This document shows, one piece after another, positions 17,874 to 27,100 of a stretch of DNA of 64,000 nucleotides (position 1 is its first letter; the number at the start of each line of letters is the position of its first letter). The translations under genes and the position numbers were made by a program. This DNA comes from CAYMYN01 sp964394665. GTDB taxonomy: Bacteria > Planctomycetota > UBA1135 > GCA-002686595. A model generated the notes under the pieces. It was not told where the DNA came from and ran no database searches. It saw only the letters and a program-made list of their open reading frames with translations. The DNA lies in the NCBI GenBank assembly GCA_964394665.1, contig CAYMYN010000013.1, positions 1 to 64,000 of the forward strand, in the 5' to 3' direction.

Positions 17874-18878
17874 TCAGTCCGGTCGAGAGGCGAAGGATGG
17901 GACCGACGCATCCGCCTGCCGCTCGCGCAAGCGTGCGAGGTGCCGCTTCGCCGCCGCGTGACCCTGCTGCGAGGCTTGGGTCAACCAGCGCTCGGCCGCC
18001 TCCTCGTCCCGAACGACCCCCCGACCGTCCAGGTACATCCGACCGAGCTGCGCCTGCGCCGCAGGCAACCCGAGCTCGGCCGCACGCGTGAAGGACCGCG
18101 TGGCTTCCCGAGCATCCCGCGCCCCACCGCGCCCCTGGAGGCGCATGATCCCCAGGAGGAAGTGGGCTTCGGGCAAGTCCGCCTCCGCGGCACGCGCGAA
18201 CCAACGCCGGGCCTGCTCTTCGTCGCGCAGTGCTTCGTCGCCGGTCGAGTGCAACAAGCCGAGCTGGAACTGGGCCTGGGGATCGCCCTGGTCCGCCGCG
18301 CGGCGATACCAGCGGCGAGCGGTGCGCGGGTCGGGCTCGACGCCCAGACCCTCGAGATGCACCGAACCCAGCAGTCGCTGGGCGTACGCGTCGCCCTCCT
18401 CGGCGGCCTGGCGCAACAACGTGATCCCGCGCCGAGGATCCTGGGGCAACCCGTCGCCCAGGAGGTACATCAGCCCGAGGTTGATCCGCGCGGGGGCGAA
18501 GCCCAGCTCGGCGGCGCGGCCGTACCAGTGGGCGGCCCGATCGCTCGAGCGCTCGACGCCGCGCCCTTCATGGTGGAGCAGCGCGAGGTTGTTGCAGGCC
18601 GGCGAGTAGCCCTGCTCGGCCGCCGCGCGATACCAGGCCGCGGCCCGCTCCGGATCGGCCTCCACGCCGTTGCCCTCCTCGTACAGCAGCCCGACGAGGA
18701 ACTGCGCCTCGGGGTCCCCCGCCGCGGCCGGGCCCTCCCAACGCTCCAGGGCGACCGTGTAGTCGCCCGCCTCGAAGGCGCGCCAGCCCTGCTTCACGGG
18801 GCTCGAGCACGCCACTAGGGTCAGGGCGGGGGCCAGGAGCAGGCAGAAGCGCGCACGAAAGGAGGGGGGGCGATCCAT
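17874..18878 (-). CDS. Sel1-repeat lipoprotein
   Basis: A 334-residue lipoprotein with signal MDRPPSFRARFCLLLAPALT and lipobox LVAC. It contains about seven Sel1-like repeats of 36 residues with the standard pattern AQFLVGLLYEEGNGVEADPE..AAAWYRAAAEQG. The solenoid suggests a periplasmic scaffold or adaptor. Such proteins often take part in envelope signalling, but no partner is evident. Start at the ATG at 18878. A strong terminator follows the gene and it appears monocistronic. Confidence 0.88.
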   Translation of the reverse strand: MDRPPSFRARFCLLLAPALTLVACSSPVKQGWRAFEAGDYTVALERWEGPAAAGDPEAQFLVGLLYEEGNGVEADPERAAAWYRAAAEQGYSPACNNLALLHHEGRGVERSSDRAAHWYGRAAELGFAPARINLGLMYLLGDGLPQDPRRGITLLRQAAEEGDAYAQRLLGSVHLEGLGVEPDPRTARRWYRRAADQGDPQAQFQLGLLHSTGDEALRDEEQARRWFARAAEADLPEAHFLLGIMRLQGRGGARDAREATRSFTRAAELGLPAAQAQLGRMYLDGRGVVRDEEAAERWLTQASQQGHAAAKRHLARLRERQADASVPSFASRPD

Positions 18879-18962
18879 GCAGGTCGCATCGGATCGCCCC
18901 CCGAAGGCCCTTGAGGCTCTACCCGCGCGGTTCGGGGGAGCCGATCGAGAATCGGGAGTGGG

Positions 18963-19961
18963 TCAGCGCCCTGATCCCGGCGGACCGGCCGCCGGCTCGC
19001 CGGCGCCGATCTCTCGCAGGTAGCGGAAGTACTCCGAGTCCGCGCCGAGGACGACCGTCACGCCCCGGCCCAGGGAGCGCCCGTAGCTCTCGAGCGTGCG
19101 GAAGAAGGCGTAGAACTCGGGGTCGGCACCGAAGGCGTCGTTGTAGATTCGCGTCGCCTCGGCGTCGGCCTGGCCGCGGATCACCTCGGCCCGTCGCTGC
19201 GCCTCGGAGCGCACGGTGGCGAGCAGACGCTGGGTTTCGCCGTCGATCTCGGCCGCCTTGCCCTGACCCTCGGATCGGAACTGCTCCGCGATGCGCTGGC
19301 GCTCGGCGATCATGCGCTCGAAGACCCGCATCTGCACCGCTTCGACGTAGTCGATGCGCTTGATGCGGATGTCCACGAGCTCGATGCCGTACTGCGGCAT
19401 CTGGCTCTGGGCCTGGGCGAGGATCGAGCGCGTGAGCTCCTCACGACCCGTGGTGACCTCCTGCAGCAGGACATCCTCCTCGCCCTCGCCGCTGACGTGC
19501 ATGCGCTCGAGGTCGGCCTCCGAGATCTTCCAGTCTTTCGAGCGCACGATCTCGACCAGATCGCTGGCCGAGATGTGGTCACGCACGACCGAGTCGAGGA
19601 TGTCGTTCAGACGCAGTTGGGCGCCGCGCTCGTCACCGACGCTCTGCAAGAACCTCAGCGAGTCCACGATCCGCCAACGCGCGGTGGTATCGACCGAGAT
19701 GAACTGTTCGCCGCGGGTCGGGATCTGGTTCGGGTCACCGTCCCAGGAGATCAGGCGCTTCTCGAAGCGGCGGACGTCCTGCACGAACGGCACCTTGAAG
19801 TGCAAACCGGGCTCGGTGATCGGCTGGCCGACCGGACGCCCGAACTGGGTGAGGATCACGCGCTCGGCCTCGTCGACCTGGAACACGGATGCGGCCAGGA
19901 CGATCGCGCCGACGCCGATGAGCGCCGCCAGGCCGATCAGGGGGGCCAACTTGCGGTTCAT
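18963..19961 (-). CDS. hflC: HflC, SPFH-domain protease modulator
   Basis: This 332-residue protein has one N-terminal membrane helix and a band-7/SPFH domain (FQVDEAERVILTQFGRPVG, GLHFKVPFVQDVRRFEKRL). A coiled coil follows (QRIAEQFRSEGQGKAAEIDG). It matches HflC, which in other bacteria forms a large membrane cage with HflK around the FtsH protease. Its ATG overlaps the hflK stop by four bases. A C-terminal segment (SEYFRYLREIG) is also typical. No ftsH is nearby. Confidence 0.92.
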   Translation of the reverse strand: MNRKLAPLIGLAALIGVGAIVLAASVFQVDEAERVILTQFGRPVGQPITEPGLHFKVPFVQDVRRFEKRLISWDGDPNQIPTRGEQFISVDTTARWRIVDSLRFLQSVGDERGAQLRLNDILDSVVRDHISASDLVEIVRSKDWKISEADLERMHVSGEGEEDVLLQEVTTGREELTRSILAQAQSQMPQYGIELVDIRIKRIDYVEAVQMRVFERMIAERQRIAEQFRSEGQGKAAEIDGETQRLLATVRSEAQRRAEVIRGQADAEATRIYNDAFGADPEFYAFFRTLESYGRSLGRGVTVVLGADSEYFRYLREIGAGEPAAGPPGSGR

Positions 19962-20986
19962 CGCTCACCTCCCTGACGCGGGGCGGCCTGGTTGCGGTCG
20001 AGGTTGAGGAGGGGGATGGGCGACATTTGATCCTGCTCCATGACGTAGACGTGGCCCAGTTTGGGCAGGACGGTGTCGATCATCTCGAGATACATGCGCT
20101 GGCGGGTGACCGCGGGGACGTTGCGATACTCGGCCAGGATGGCCGAGAAGCGCTCGGTCTCGCCCCGTGCGCGGTTGACGCGCTCGGCCGCATAGGCTTG
20201 GGCCTCGGCGATGATCTGCAGGGCCTCGCCCTCGGCGCGCGGGACGACCTGATTGCGGCGCTTCTCGGCCTCGTTGACGAGCCGTTCGCGTTCCTGCTCG
20301 GCCTGGTTGACCTCGTTGAAGGCGGGCTTGACCGTCTCCGGCGGCGTCACGTCCTGCAGCTCCACCGTGCCGATGTGCAGGCCCATGTCGAAGGAGTCGA
20401 GGATCTGCTGGATCTCGCGCCGGGCCTGGGTGGCGACCTGCACGCGCTTCTCGGTCAAGACGTCGCTCCCCAGGCTGTTGCCCACGATGCGGCGCATCAC
20501 CGCTTCCGAGATGTCGCGCAGGGTCTGGCGTGGATCACGGGCGCGGTGCAGGTACTTGTTCGCGTCCGCGATCTGGTACTGCACGACCCACTCGACGTCG
20601 ATGACCTTGAGGTCGCCGGTCAACATCAGGGACTCACCGCGGTGACCCCGATCCTTGCGGTACTCGGTGCGCGATCCCCCGCCGAGGGTCCGGAAGCCGA
20701 ACTCCTCCTTCAGGACGCGTTGCGTCGCGACGGGCACCGCGACGTCGATGCCGAAGGGCAGCTTGAAGTGCAGGCCTGGGCCCTGGACCGCGACGACGCG
20801 ACCGAAGCGCTTGACGACCGCTTCCTCCTCCGCCTGCACGGTGTAGTAGCTGGTCAAGCCCGCGACGGCGAGCAGGACCATGACGATGCCGGTCAACACC
20901 ATGCGACCCGCGCGGCGCGGATCGACTTGGGCGAGGAGCTCCTCGACCGACTGCGGCACTTCGCCGCGCCTCCTGGGTTCTCTCAT
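19958..20986 (-). CDS. hflK: HflK, SPFH-domain protease modulator
   Basis: A 342-residue protein with a membrane helix (about residues 29-50, MVLTGIVMVLLAVAGL) and an SPFH domain (EEEAVVKRFGRVVAVQGPGL, LPFGIDVAVPVATQRV). A conserved central region (VIDVEWVVQYQIADANKYL) and a long helix (PRAEGEALQIIAEAQAYAAE) follow. The ATG at 20986 is chosen because GGAGG stands seven bases upstream; 16 further in-frame codons upstream have no such site. The gene overlaps hflC by four bases, so the two subunits are translationally coupled. Confidence 0.93.
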   Translation of the reverse strand: MREPRRRGEVPQSVEELLAQVDPRRAGRMVLTGIVMVLLAVAGLTSYYTVQAEEEAVVKRFGRVVAVQGPGLHFKLPFGIDVAVPVATQRVLKEEFGFRTLGGGSRTEYRKDRGHRGESLMLTGDLKVIDVEWVVQYQIADANKYLHRARDPRQTLRDISEAVMRRIVGNSLGSDVLTEKRVQVATQARREIQQILDSFDMGLHIGTVELQDVTPPETVKPAFNEVNQAEQERERLVNEAEKRRNQVVPRAEGEALQIIAEAQAYAAERVNRARGETERFSAILAEYRNVPAVTRQRMYLEMIDTVLPKLGHVYVMEQDQMSPIPLLNLDRNQAAPRQGGER

Positions 20987-21107
20987 GTCGATACCTCCGG
21001 TGTGCGACGTTCGAGGGGCGAGCAGGGTAGTCACCCCCAGCGGGTGCGAGAAGCGCGATCCGCCCGATCCGTTCGGCGCGCTCTCCGAACACTCCGGACC
21101 CGCTCGT

Positions 21108-21701
21108 TCACCAACGCAGGCGCAGCAGGCGTGGGACCTGCTGCGCGCCGAGTGGCGGCAGGGCTACGACGTCGAGCGTGCCGTATTCATGCTCGTCGAG
21201 CGGTGGGAGCTCCAAGCCCGCGAGCGCTCCGACGATGACCGGCACCGTATTGCTGTGCCCGACGAGCAGGAGCGTACCGCCCGGGTTTCGCCGCACCGCC
21301 GCGCGAACGTCCTCGAGGTGCGCCTGCAGGCCACCCGCGCCGACCGCCAGGACCTCGGGGTCGATGCCGAGTCGGCGCGCGAGGGGCTCTGCCGTGCGAC
21401 GCGTCCGAAGGTACTGGGTCGTGTAGATGGCCGTGACGCCCGCGTGCTCGAGGGCCACCGCGAGCGCCTCGGCCCTCTCGAGGCCCTCGGGAGCGAGGTC
21501 CGGATCGCGCCGTTCACCGTCGTCCGCGCGGCGCGCGTGCCGCACGACGATCACGGTGGTGGGCCGGAGCTCGACCTGCGCCTCGGGCGGCTTCGTCTCC
21601 GGCGCTGCGCAGGCAGCGAGCCCGAGCAGGGCGCCGGCGCACCACGCCGCGAACCGACGTCGGGTCAGACGGGAGAGGTCGGGGCGATGTTCGGGGTCCA
21701 T
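21108..21701 (-). CDS. Histidine phosphatase family lipoprotein, possible Tat substrate
   Basis: A 197-residue exported phosphoglycerate-mutase-fold phosphatase. The catalytic RHx motif is present as VIVVRHARRADD, where the usual RHG is RHA. The second histidine lies in LLLVGHSNTVP. The N-terminus SRLTRRRFAAWCAGALLGLA, followed by AC, combines a twin-arginine-like motif with a lipobox, so it may be a Tat-exported lipoprotein. Similar short periplasmic members include SixA-like and Ais-like phosphatases; the substrate is not predictable. Start at the ATG at 21701, divergent from the DUF3817 gene. Confidence 0.85.
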   Translation of the reverse strand: MDPEHRPDLSRLTRRRFAAWCAGALLGLAACAAPETKPPEAQVELRPTTVIVVRHARRADDGERRDPDLAPEGLERAEALAVALEHAGVTAIYTTQYLRTRRTAEPLARRLGIDPEVLAVGAGGLQAHLEDVRAAVRRNPGGTLLLVGHSNTVPVIVGALAGLELPPLDEHEYGTLDVVALPPLGAQQVPRLLRLRW

Positions 21702-21783
21702 TCGATGCAGCCTGCGTACGCGGGTGGAGTTCGAGCTTCGAGCGTCGACCGGGGCGGCGCGGGACGTCTATCATGCCGCGACC

Positions 21784-22140
21784 ATGCCCCCCGGTCTCCT
21801 GCGTTTCGACACACTCACCGCCCGCCTGCGAGCGATCGCCTTCGTCGAAGGGCTCTCCTACTTGCTCCTGCTGCTGGTGGCCATGCCGCTCAAGTACCTG
21901 GCGGACATGCCGCTGGCGGTGCGCATCGTGGGCTCGGCGCACGGCTTCCTCTTCATCTGGCTGGCCCTGCTCACCCTGGGGGTCATGCGGCGGCGCCGCA
22001 AATCGATGGGCTTCGGGGCGCGCGTCGGCATCGCCGCGCTGATCCCCTTCGGCACGTTCTTCCTCGACCGCGAGCTGTACGAGGAGGACGAGGCCCTGCG
22101 CCGCGAGGCCGGAGCTGCGCGCACGGAGGCGCTCACTTGA
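21784..22140 (+). CDS. DUF3817 integral membrane protein
   Basis: A 118-residue protein with three hydrophobic segments and the DUF3817 pattern: LRAIAFVEGLSYLLLLLVAM, MPLKYLA and VRIVGSAHGFLFIWLALLTL, then ALIPFGTFFLDRELYEEDEA. The function of the family is unknown. The ATG at 21784 is in the coding frame; the nearby ATG at 21773 is in another frame. The last eight bases overlap the end of the convergent sulfatase gene. Confidence 0.85.
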   Translation: MPPGLLRFDTLTARLRAIAFVEGLSYLLLLLVAMPLKYLADMPLAVRIVGSAHGFLFIWLALLTLGVMRRRRKSMGFGARVGIAALIPFGTFFLDRELYEEDEALRREAGAARTEALT

Positions 22141-23923
22141 GCGGTTCGCCGCGAAGCTCGCGCACTCGCCGCTCGATACGCGAGCGATACTCCGGATCGC
22201 CGTGCCAGTTCTCGAGCAAGACCCGATAGGCCTCGAGCGCCTCCGCGACTTCGCCCTGCGCCTCGTGGTAGGTCGCGAAGAACAGGTGCGCGGGCATGAA
22301 CTTGGGATTGCGGCGCCGGACGTCGCCCAAGATCTGGAGCGCGCGCTCGATGTTGCCCAGGCGCGCGTGGGCTTGGGCCAGGCCATACATCGGTAGACCG
22401 GGGAACAGGGGCGCGCGCTCGAGCCGCTCGACCGCGGCGTCGAAGCGGCCCAAATGCAAGAGCGCGAGGCCCGAGCGTTCGAGGGCCGTCCAGTTGCGCG
22501 GATTGCGCTCCAGGATGCGATCGTAGAGCTCGACGGCCTCCGAGAGTCGATTCTCCTCCTGCATGGCCCCGGCGCGCTGGAGCAGTACGAACTCGGCCAG
22601 ACCGTCCTTCGGGTCGAGCCCGACCTCGCCATCGGCCCGGGGAGCGCTCGGCGTGTATCCCAGGGCTTCGAGGCGGCGGCGGTCCTCGTCCGCGAGCGGA
22701 GCTGCGGCCGGCGCGGAAGCGGACCCAGCGCCGAGCTCGCGCGCCAAGGCCGCGAGTCGCTCCCCCATCGTCCGAACGCGCTCGGGGTCCTGCTCGACCA
22801 GGTTCCGTGTTTCCCGCGGGTCGGCGCGCAGGTCGTAGAGCTCGGGCCGCGGGGCGGCGATGAACTTGTGGTGGTCTTGGACCAGCGCCGTGAGCGGAGC
22901 CCAGCCGAAGCTGTGCGCGCCGGAGTGGGCCTCGAGGTAGATCGGCCGCGTCGGGACCTGCGGGTCGCCGTCGAGCGCTTGGACCAGGCTCCGCCCCTGG
23001 ACGTGCGCGCCGATCGGATGGCCGAGGAGGTCGAGCACGGTCGGCGTCACGTCGGCCAGGGAGACCTCGCCCGCGACGCGACGGCCCGCGGGGAGGCCCG
23101 GTCCGCGCAACACGAGCGGCACGGCGAGCGTGCTCTGGTAGACGAAGATGCCGTGGGTCTCCTCGCCGTGCTCGCCCAAGGATTCGCCGTGGTCGGCGGT
23201 CGCGATCACGAGCGTCGTATCGAGCAGCTCGCGCTGGCGCAGGCCCTCCAACAGACGCCCGATCTGTGCGTCCATGTAGGCGATCTCGCCATCGTAGGGA
23301 TGGTCGGCCTGGGACGCGAAGGGCTCGGGGGGCGCGTAGGGGTGGTGCGGATCGAAGTAGTGCACGAACAGGAAGAACGCGCCATCGCCGCGCACGTCGA
23401 GCCAACGCAGAGCGGCGTCGGTGGTCGCCGTCGCGGAGCGCTCCTCGCGGCCGAGCATGCCGCCGAGCCCGGTCTGGAAGCGGTCGTCGTAGGATTCGAA
23501 GCCCTGGTCCAGGCCGAACTGCGCATCGAGCACGAAGGCCGAGACGACCGCGCCCGTGCGCAGGCCCGCGGCGCGCAGCGTGCCGGCCAGGGTCGCGCTC
23601 CCCGGCGCCAGGCGGAAGGTGCCGTTGTCGCGCACACCGTGCCGCGGCGGATAGGTGCCGGTGAGCAGGGTGGCGTGCGAGGGCAACGTGACCGGCGTGG
23701 GCGCGAGCGCGTGCTCGAACACCACCCCCGCCGCCGCCAGGGCGTCGAGGTTCGGCGTGCGCGCGGGGCCGCCATGGAAACCCAGACGATCGCGGCGCGT
23801 GACGTCCATGCTGATCAGGAGGACGTGCGAGGCCCGCGGAGCGGGATCGGGCTCCTGGATCCGGACGTCCGGGAGGAGCGACAACGCGAGGCACAGGGCC
23901 GCGGCGAGCATCGGGCTGGGCAT
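22133..23923 (-). CDS. Sulfatase-fold hydrolase fused to TPR repeats
   Basis: A 596-residue exported protein. A signal peptide is followed by an alkaline-phosphatase-superfamily sulfatase domain (about residues 30-410) and four or five TPR units. The metal-site start is HVLLISMDVTRRDRLGFHGG and the second metal segment is TADHGESLGEHGEETHGIFV. The position that carries Cys or Ser (later formylglycine) in true sulfatases is Thr here, in VTLPSHATLLTGTYPPRHG. A classical formylglycine mechanism is therefore unlikely. A Thr nucleophile, as in phosphodiesterases and phosphoethanolamine transferases of this fold, is more plausible. Start at the ATG at 23923 (23911 is also possible). Confidence 0.85.
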   Translation of the reverse strand: MPSPMLAAALCLALSLLPDVRIQEPDPAPRASHVLLISMDVTRRDRLGFHGGPARTPNLDALAAAGVVFEHALAPTPVTLPSHATLLTGTYPPRHGVRDNGTFRLAPGSATLAGTLRAAGLRTGAVVSAFVLDAQFGLDQGFESYDDRFQTGLGGMLGREERSATATTDAALRWLDVRGDGAFFLFVHYFDPHHPYAPPEPFASQADHPYDGEIAYMDAQIGRLLEGLRQRELLDTTLVIATADHGESLGEHGEETHGIFVYQSTLAVPLVLRGPGLPAGRRVAGEVSLADVTPTVLDLLGHPIGAHVQGRSLVQALDGDPQVPTRPIYLEAHSGAHSFGWAPLTALVQDHHKFIAAPRPELYDLRADPRETRNLVEQDPERVRTMGERLAALARELGAGSASAPAAAPLADEDRRRLEALGYTPSAPRADGEVGLDPKDGLAEFVLLQRAGAMQEENRLSEAVELYDRILERNPRNWTALERSGLALLHLGRFDAAVERLERAPLFPGLPMYGLAQAHARLGNIERALQILGDVRRRNPKFMPAHLFFATYHEAQGEVAEALEAYRVLLENWHGDPEYRSRIERRVRELRGEPLK

Positions 23924-24082
23924 GGCGGCCGGCAGGATACCAACCCCGCCCCGCGCCCTCGGCTCGCCGCAAGAGTGGGACGGGATCAGACCCTCCCTGG
24001 CCGTCGTCACCGTCGGTTCGCGCCATGCTGGGCACGCGGCCCGAGCGCTTCGCCGAGGCCCAACCCAAGAGACGAATCCGAC

Positions 24083-24376
24083 ATGAGACGCTTCATCATC
24101 GAACGCGACCTGCCCGGCATCGGCGCAGCCAGCGACGGTCAGTTGTGCGCCGCCGCCCAAACCTCGAACCAGGCCCTCGCGGAGCTGGGACCGGGGATCC
24201 AGTGGATCGAGAGCTTCGTCGCGGGCGACAAGACCTTCTGCGTGTACCTCGCGGCCGACGAGGAGCTCATCCGCAGGCACGCCGCGCTCTCGGGCTTCCC
24301 CGCGACGGTGATCACCGAAGTCAGCCGCACCTTCGACCCCACGACGGCCTCCGGCGCCCTCCAGCCGGGGGCCTGA
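24083..24376 (+). CDS. DUF4242 protein
   Basis: This 97-residue single-domain protein matches DUF4242, a small ferredoxin-like-fold family: MRRFIIERDLPGIGAASDG, PGIQWIESFVAGDKTFCVYL and FPATVITEVSRTFDPTTA. Members have been called nickel-responsive or stress-associated, but no firm function is established. It has no signal peptide, so it is cytoplasmic. A strong hairpin follows the stop. It is divergent from the sulfatase-fold gene and appears monocistronic. Confidence 0.85.
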   Translation: MRRFIIERDLPGIGAASDGQLCAAAQTSNQALAELGPGIQWIESFVAGDKTFCVYLAADEELIRRHAALSGFPATVITEVSRTFDPTTASGALQPGA

Positions 24377-24419
24377 TCCACGCTGGGCGCCGGCCGAGGG
24401 CCCGCGGAGGGGTCGGCTC

Positions 24420-24446
24420 GGGGCCGGTCCCCGCGGGACCGGCCCC
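24420..24446 (+). terminator. 12-bp GC-rich hairpin
   Basis: GGGGCCGGTCCC (24420-24431) pairs perfectly with GGGACCGGCCCC (24435-24446) across a CGC loop. It lies 44 bp beyond the DUF4242 stop. There is no T-run, but the stem is very stable. Confidence 0.65.
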
Positions 24447-24570
24447 AGATTCTCGCCGACCGCGTGGCAGACGCCGCGCGGGAGATGCGCCACAGCGTCC
24501 GATAGACTGCCGCCGGGACCCGGGAGGTCGGGGTTCCTCTCTTCCACCAACCGATTCGGGAGATTCCTCC

Positions 24571-26307
24571 ATGCGACTCCACAGCGCCGCGCTGCCGAGC
24601 CAGTGCCTCGGCCTGCTCTTCACCCTCTTCCTGCTCTGCCTCTGCACGCTCCTGCCGGCCTGCGGATCGAGCGGCGGCGCGACGCGCAAGGCTGCGAGTC
24701 CGTTCGCCGCCTTCGACGAGGTGCGCCCCGCCCGGCTCTACGAGGGCTACGGCGGCTACCACCGCCCGATCACCACCTCCTCGCCCGAGGCCCAGCGTTG
24801 GTTCGACCAGGGCCTGCAGCTGCTCTACGGGTTCAACCACGACGAGGCCATCCGCTCCTTCCACCGGGCGGCCGAGCTCGACCCCGAGTGCGCCTTCGCC
24901 TGGTGGGGCATCGCCTACGCCCACGGCTTGCACATCAACGATCCGCGCATGAGCGAGGAACAGTCGCGCGCGGCTTGGGAGGCCGTCCAGGAGGCCCGGG
25001 CGCGCCTGGCTCAGGCCTCGCCGGTCGAGCGCGCGTTGATCGAGGCGGTCGCGCAGCGCTACGCCTGGCCCGCGCCCGAGGATCGGTCCACGCTCGATCG
25101 GGCCTACGCGGACGCCATGGCCGCGGTCTGGGCCGAGCACGGACGGGATGCCGACGTGGGTGCGCTCTTCGCCGAGTCGCTGATGAACCTCCAGCCCTGG
25201 GACCTGTGGACCCGCGACGGGCAGCCCAAGGGGCGCACGCTCGAGATCGTGGCCACGCTCGAGGCCGCGATCGATCTCGATCCGCAGCATCCGGGCGCCA
25301 ACCACTTCTACATCCATGCGATCGAGGCCTCGCCCGAGCCGGCCAAGGCGCTGCCCGCGGCGAACCGCCTGCGCAACCTCGTGCCCGGCTCGGGTCACCT
25401 CGTGCACATGCCCTCGCACATCGACGTGCGCGTCGGCAACTATCCCGAAGCGACCGACGCCAACCAGCGCGCGATCGCGGCCGACCAGGCCTACTTCGCC
25501 GTCGCACCCAAGCCGCGCTTCTACAGCATCTACTACATCCACAACGTCCACATGCTGGCCTACGCCGCGATGATGGAGGGCCGTTACGAGGTCGCCATCG
25601 GCGCGGCCCGCCAACTCGAGCAGGAGGTCCCCGAGGACTTCCTGCGCGAGTTCGTCGCGCTGGCCGACGGCCTGATGGCGACGCCCGTACACGTGTTGAT
25701 CCGCTTCGGCCGCTGGGAGGCCATCCTGGCCGAGCCGGAGCTGCCCGAGTGGCGCTTGTTGTCCCGCGCCCAACGGCACTATGCGCGTGGCGTGGCCCTG
25801 GCCGCACTGGGCCGCACGGAGGAGGCGCGGGCCGAGTCCGAGGCCTTCGAGGCCGTGGCCGCCCAGGTGCCCGAGGACTGGACGGTGGGCAACAACACCG
25901 CGGCCGAGGTGCTGGCCCTCTCGCGCCACATGCTCGCCGGCGAGATCGCCTTCCGCGAAGGGAACCACGCCGAGGCCTTCCGCGCCCTGCGCGCCGGAGC
26001 GGCCCTCGAGGACGCCCTGACGTACGACGAGCCGCCGGGCTGGATGCAGCCGGTGCGCCACGCGCTCGGCGCGCTCCTGATGGCCGCTGGTCGCCCCCAG
26101 GAAGCCGAGGACGTGTACCGCGAGGACCTGCGACGCAACCCGCGCAACGGCTGGTCGCTCCTGGGCCTCGAGCAGGCGTTGCGAGCCCAGGCCAAGCACA
26201 CCGAAGCCGGCCGCCACCGCGACGCGCGCCGAATCGCGTGGAAACGCGCGGACGTCGAGCCCTCGTCTTCGTGCTACTGCGAGCCCGGCGACTCGGCAAC
26301 GCACTGA
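24571..26307 (+). CDS. Large TPR lipoprotein
   Basis: This 578-residue lipoprotein has a long hydrophobic signal ending LLPAC. TPR units span most of its length, for example NHDEAIRSFHRAAELDPECA and EDVYREDLRRNPRNGWSLLG. The middle contains conserved His-rich segments (GANHFYIHAIEASPEP and SGHLVHMPSHIDVRVGNY) that recur in a widespread family of bacterial TPR proteins of unknown function. The clustered His might bind a metal. The C-terminus ends with a small Cys pair (SSSCYCEPGD). Start at the ATG at 24571, with GGGAG about nine bases upstream. It may be surface- or periplasm-located. Confidence 0.82.
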   Translation: MRLHSAALPSQCLGLLFTLFLLCLCTLLPACGSSGGATRKAASPFAAFDEVRPARLYEGYGGYHRPITTSSPEAQRWFDQGLQLLYGFNHDEAIRSFHRAAELDPECAFAWWGIAYAHGLHINDPRMSEEQSRAAWEAVQEARARLAQASPVERALIEAVAQRYAWPAPEDRSTLDRAYADAMAAVWAEHGRDADVGALFAESLMNLQPWDLWTRDGQPKGRTLEIVATLEAAIDLDPQHPGANHFYIHAIEASPEPAKALPAANRLRNLVPGSGHLVHMPSHIDVRVGNYPEATDANQRAIAADQAYFAVAPKPRFYSIYYIHNVHMLAYAAMMEGRYEVAIGAARQLEQEVPEDFLREFVALADGLMATPVHVLIRFGRWEAILAEPELPEWRLLSRAQRHYARGVALAALGRTEEARAESEAFEAVAAQVPEDWTVGNNTAAEVLALSRHMLAGEIAFREGNHAEAFRALRAGAALEDALTYDEPPGWMQPVRHALGALLMAAGRPQEAEDVYREDLRRNPRNGWSLLGLEQALRAQAKHTEAGRHRDARRIAWKRADVEPSSSCYCEPGDSATH

Positions 26308-26325
26308 GTCAGGAACGGAAGCGGG

Positions 26326-26366
26326 TGGCCGGCGCGGGAGGAGTCCGTCCTCGCCCGCGCCGGCCA
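26326..26366. terminator. Bidirectional hairpin between convergent genes
   Basis: TGGCCGGCGCGGG (26326-26338) pairs with CCCGCGCCGGCCA (26354-26366). It lies between the stop of the TPR lipoprotein gene (+) and the stop of the small membrane protein gene (-), well placed to end both transcripts. Confidence 0.65.
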
Positions 26367-26379
26367 ACTTCGATTCGAC

Positions 26380-26943
26380 TCAGGCGCCGGGCCAGAGCCA
26401 CGCGAAGGTCGCGCCGGTCGCCAACCCGTAGAGGGTGCCGTCGAAGAGGAACTTGGCAGTCACCGTCCAGCTCTGGGCCTTCCAGATCGACTCGCTGATG
26501 GTTCCCAGGGCGTAGCCCAGGATGGCCACCGAGCCCGCCAGGCGGAACACCGTCACGAACGCGGTGCCGGGCTGCAGGCCGATGGAGGCCGCGTAGGCCA
26601 CGAACACGCCGATCAGCAGGCTGTAGAGGAACCACTGCACGAGCGCCGGGCCGATCGCGGGCGCGCCGTTCGGACGCAGCACCAGGTGGCCCACGGGCCC
26701 CTGCTCGTACTTCGCGAGCATCTCCGGCGACGCCATGTCCTTCATGGAGCCGCACATCGGGAACATGTAGGACCCCGGGGGAATCCGGTGCTTGCGCAGA
26801 TCCGCGAGCACCCCCTCCTCGCCGGGCAACTGCTTGAAGTCCCCCTTGTGGATCGGGATCGCCATGTGGATCACCGAGCTGATGAGGAACACGAACACCG
26901 CGGACAAGAGGATCGGCAGCCACAGATCGAGCAGGGCGACCAT
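26380..26943 (-). CDS. Conserved small membrane protein
   Basis: This 187-residue protein has an N-terminal membrane helix (LWLPILLSAVFVFLISSVIH) and three further hydrophobic segments from about residue 105 on. The loop between them (GSYMFPMCGSMKDM, ASPEMLAKYEQGPVGHLVLR) is distinctive. I recognise it as a conserved hypothetical type but can assign no function. Start at the ATG at 26943 with AGGAA six bases upstream. It is downstream of, and on the same strand as, the peptide exporter genes, but 157 bp separate them and nothing links it to that system. Confidence 0.7.
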   Translation of the reverse strand: MVALLDLWLPILLSAVFVFLISSVIHMAIPIHKGDFKQLPGEEGVLADLRKHRIPPGSYMFPMCGSMKDMASPEMLAKYEQGPVGHLVLRPNGAPAIGPALVQWFLYSLLIGVFVAYAASIGLQPGTAFVTVFRLAGSVAILGYALGTISESIWKAQSWTVTAKFLFDGTLYGLATGATFAWLWPGA

Positions 26944-27100
26944 GTCGATTCCTGGGTGAGGGTCGGGACGCGGGGACCTCGGAGGGAGGGGCGACGAACG
27001 CAGAGGGTATCCGTGCCGCGCGGCGGTGGCAGGTCCGAATCGACGACCGCTCGCCGTCGGGCGACCGGGGCCGGGACGCCCACGGGACCCGGGCGCCGGT

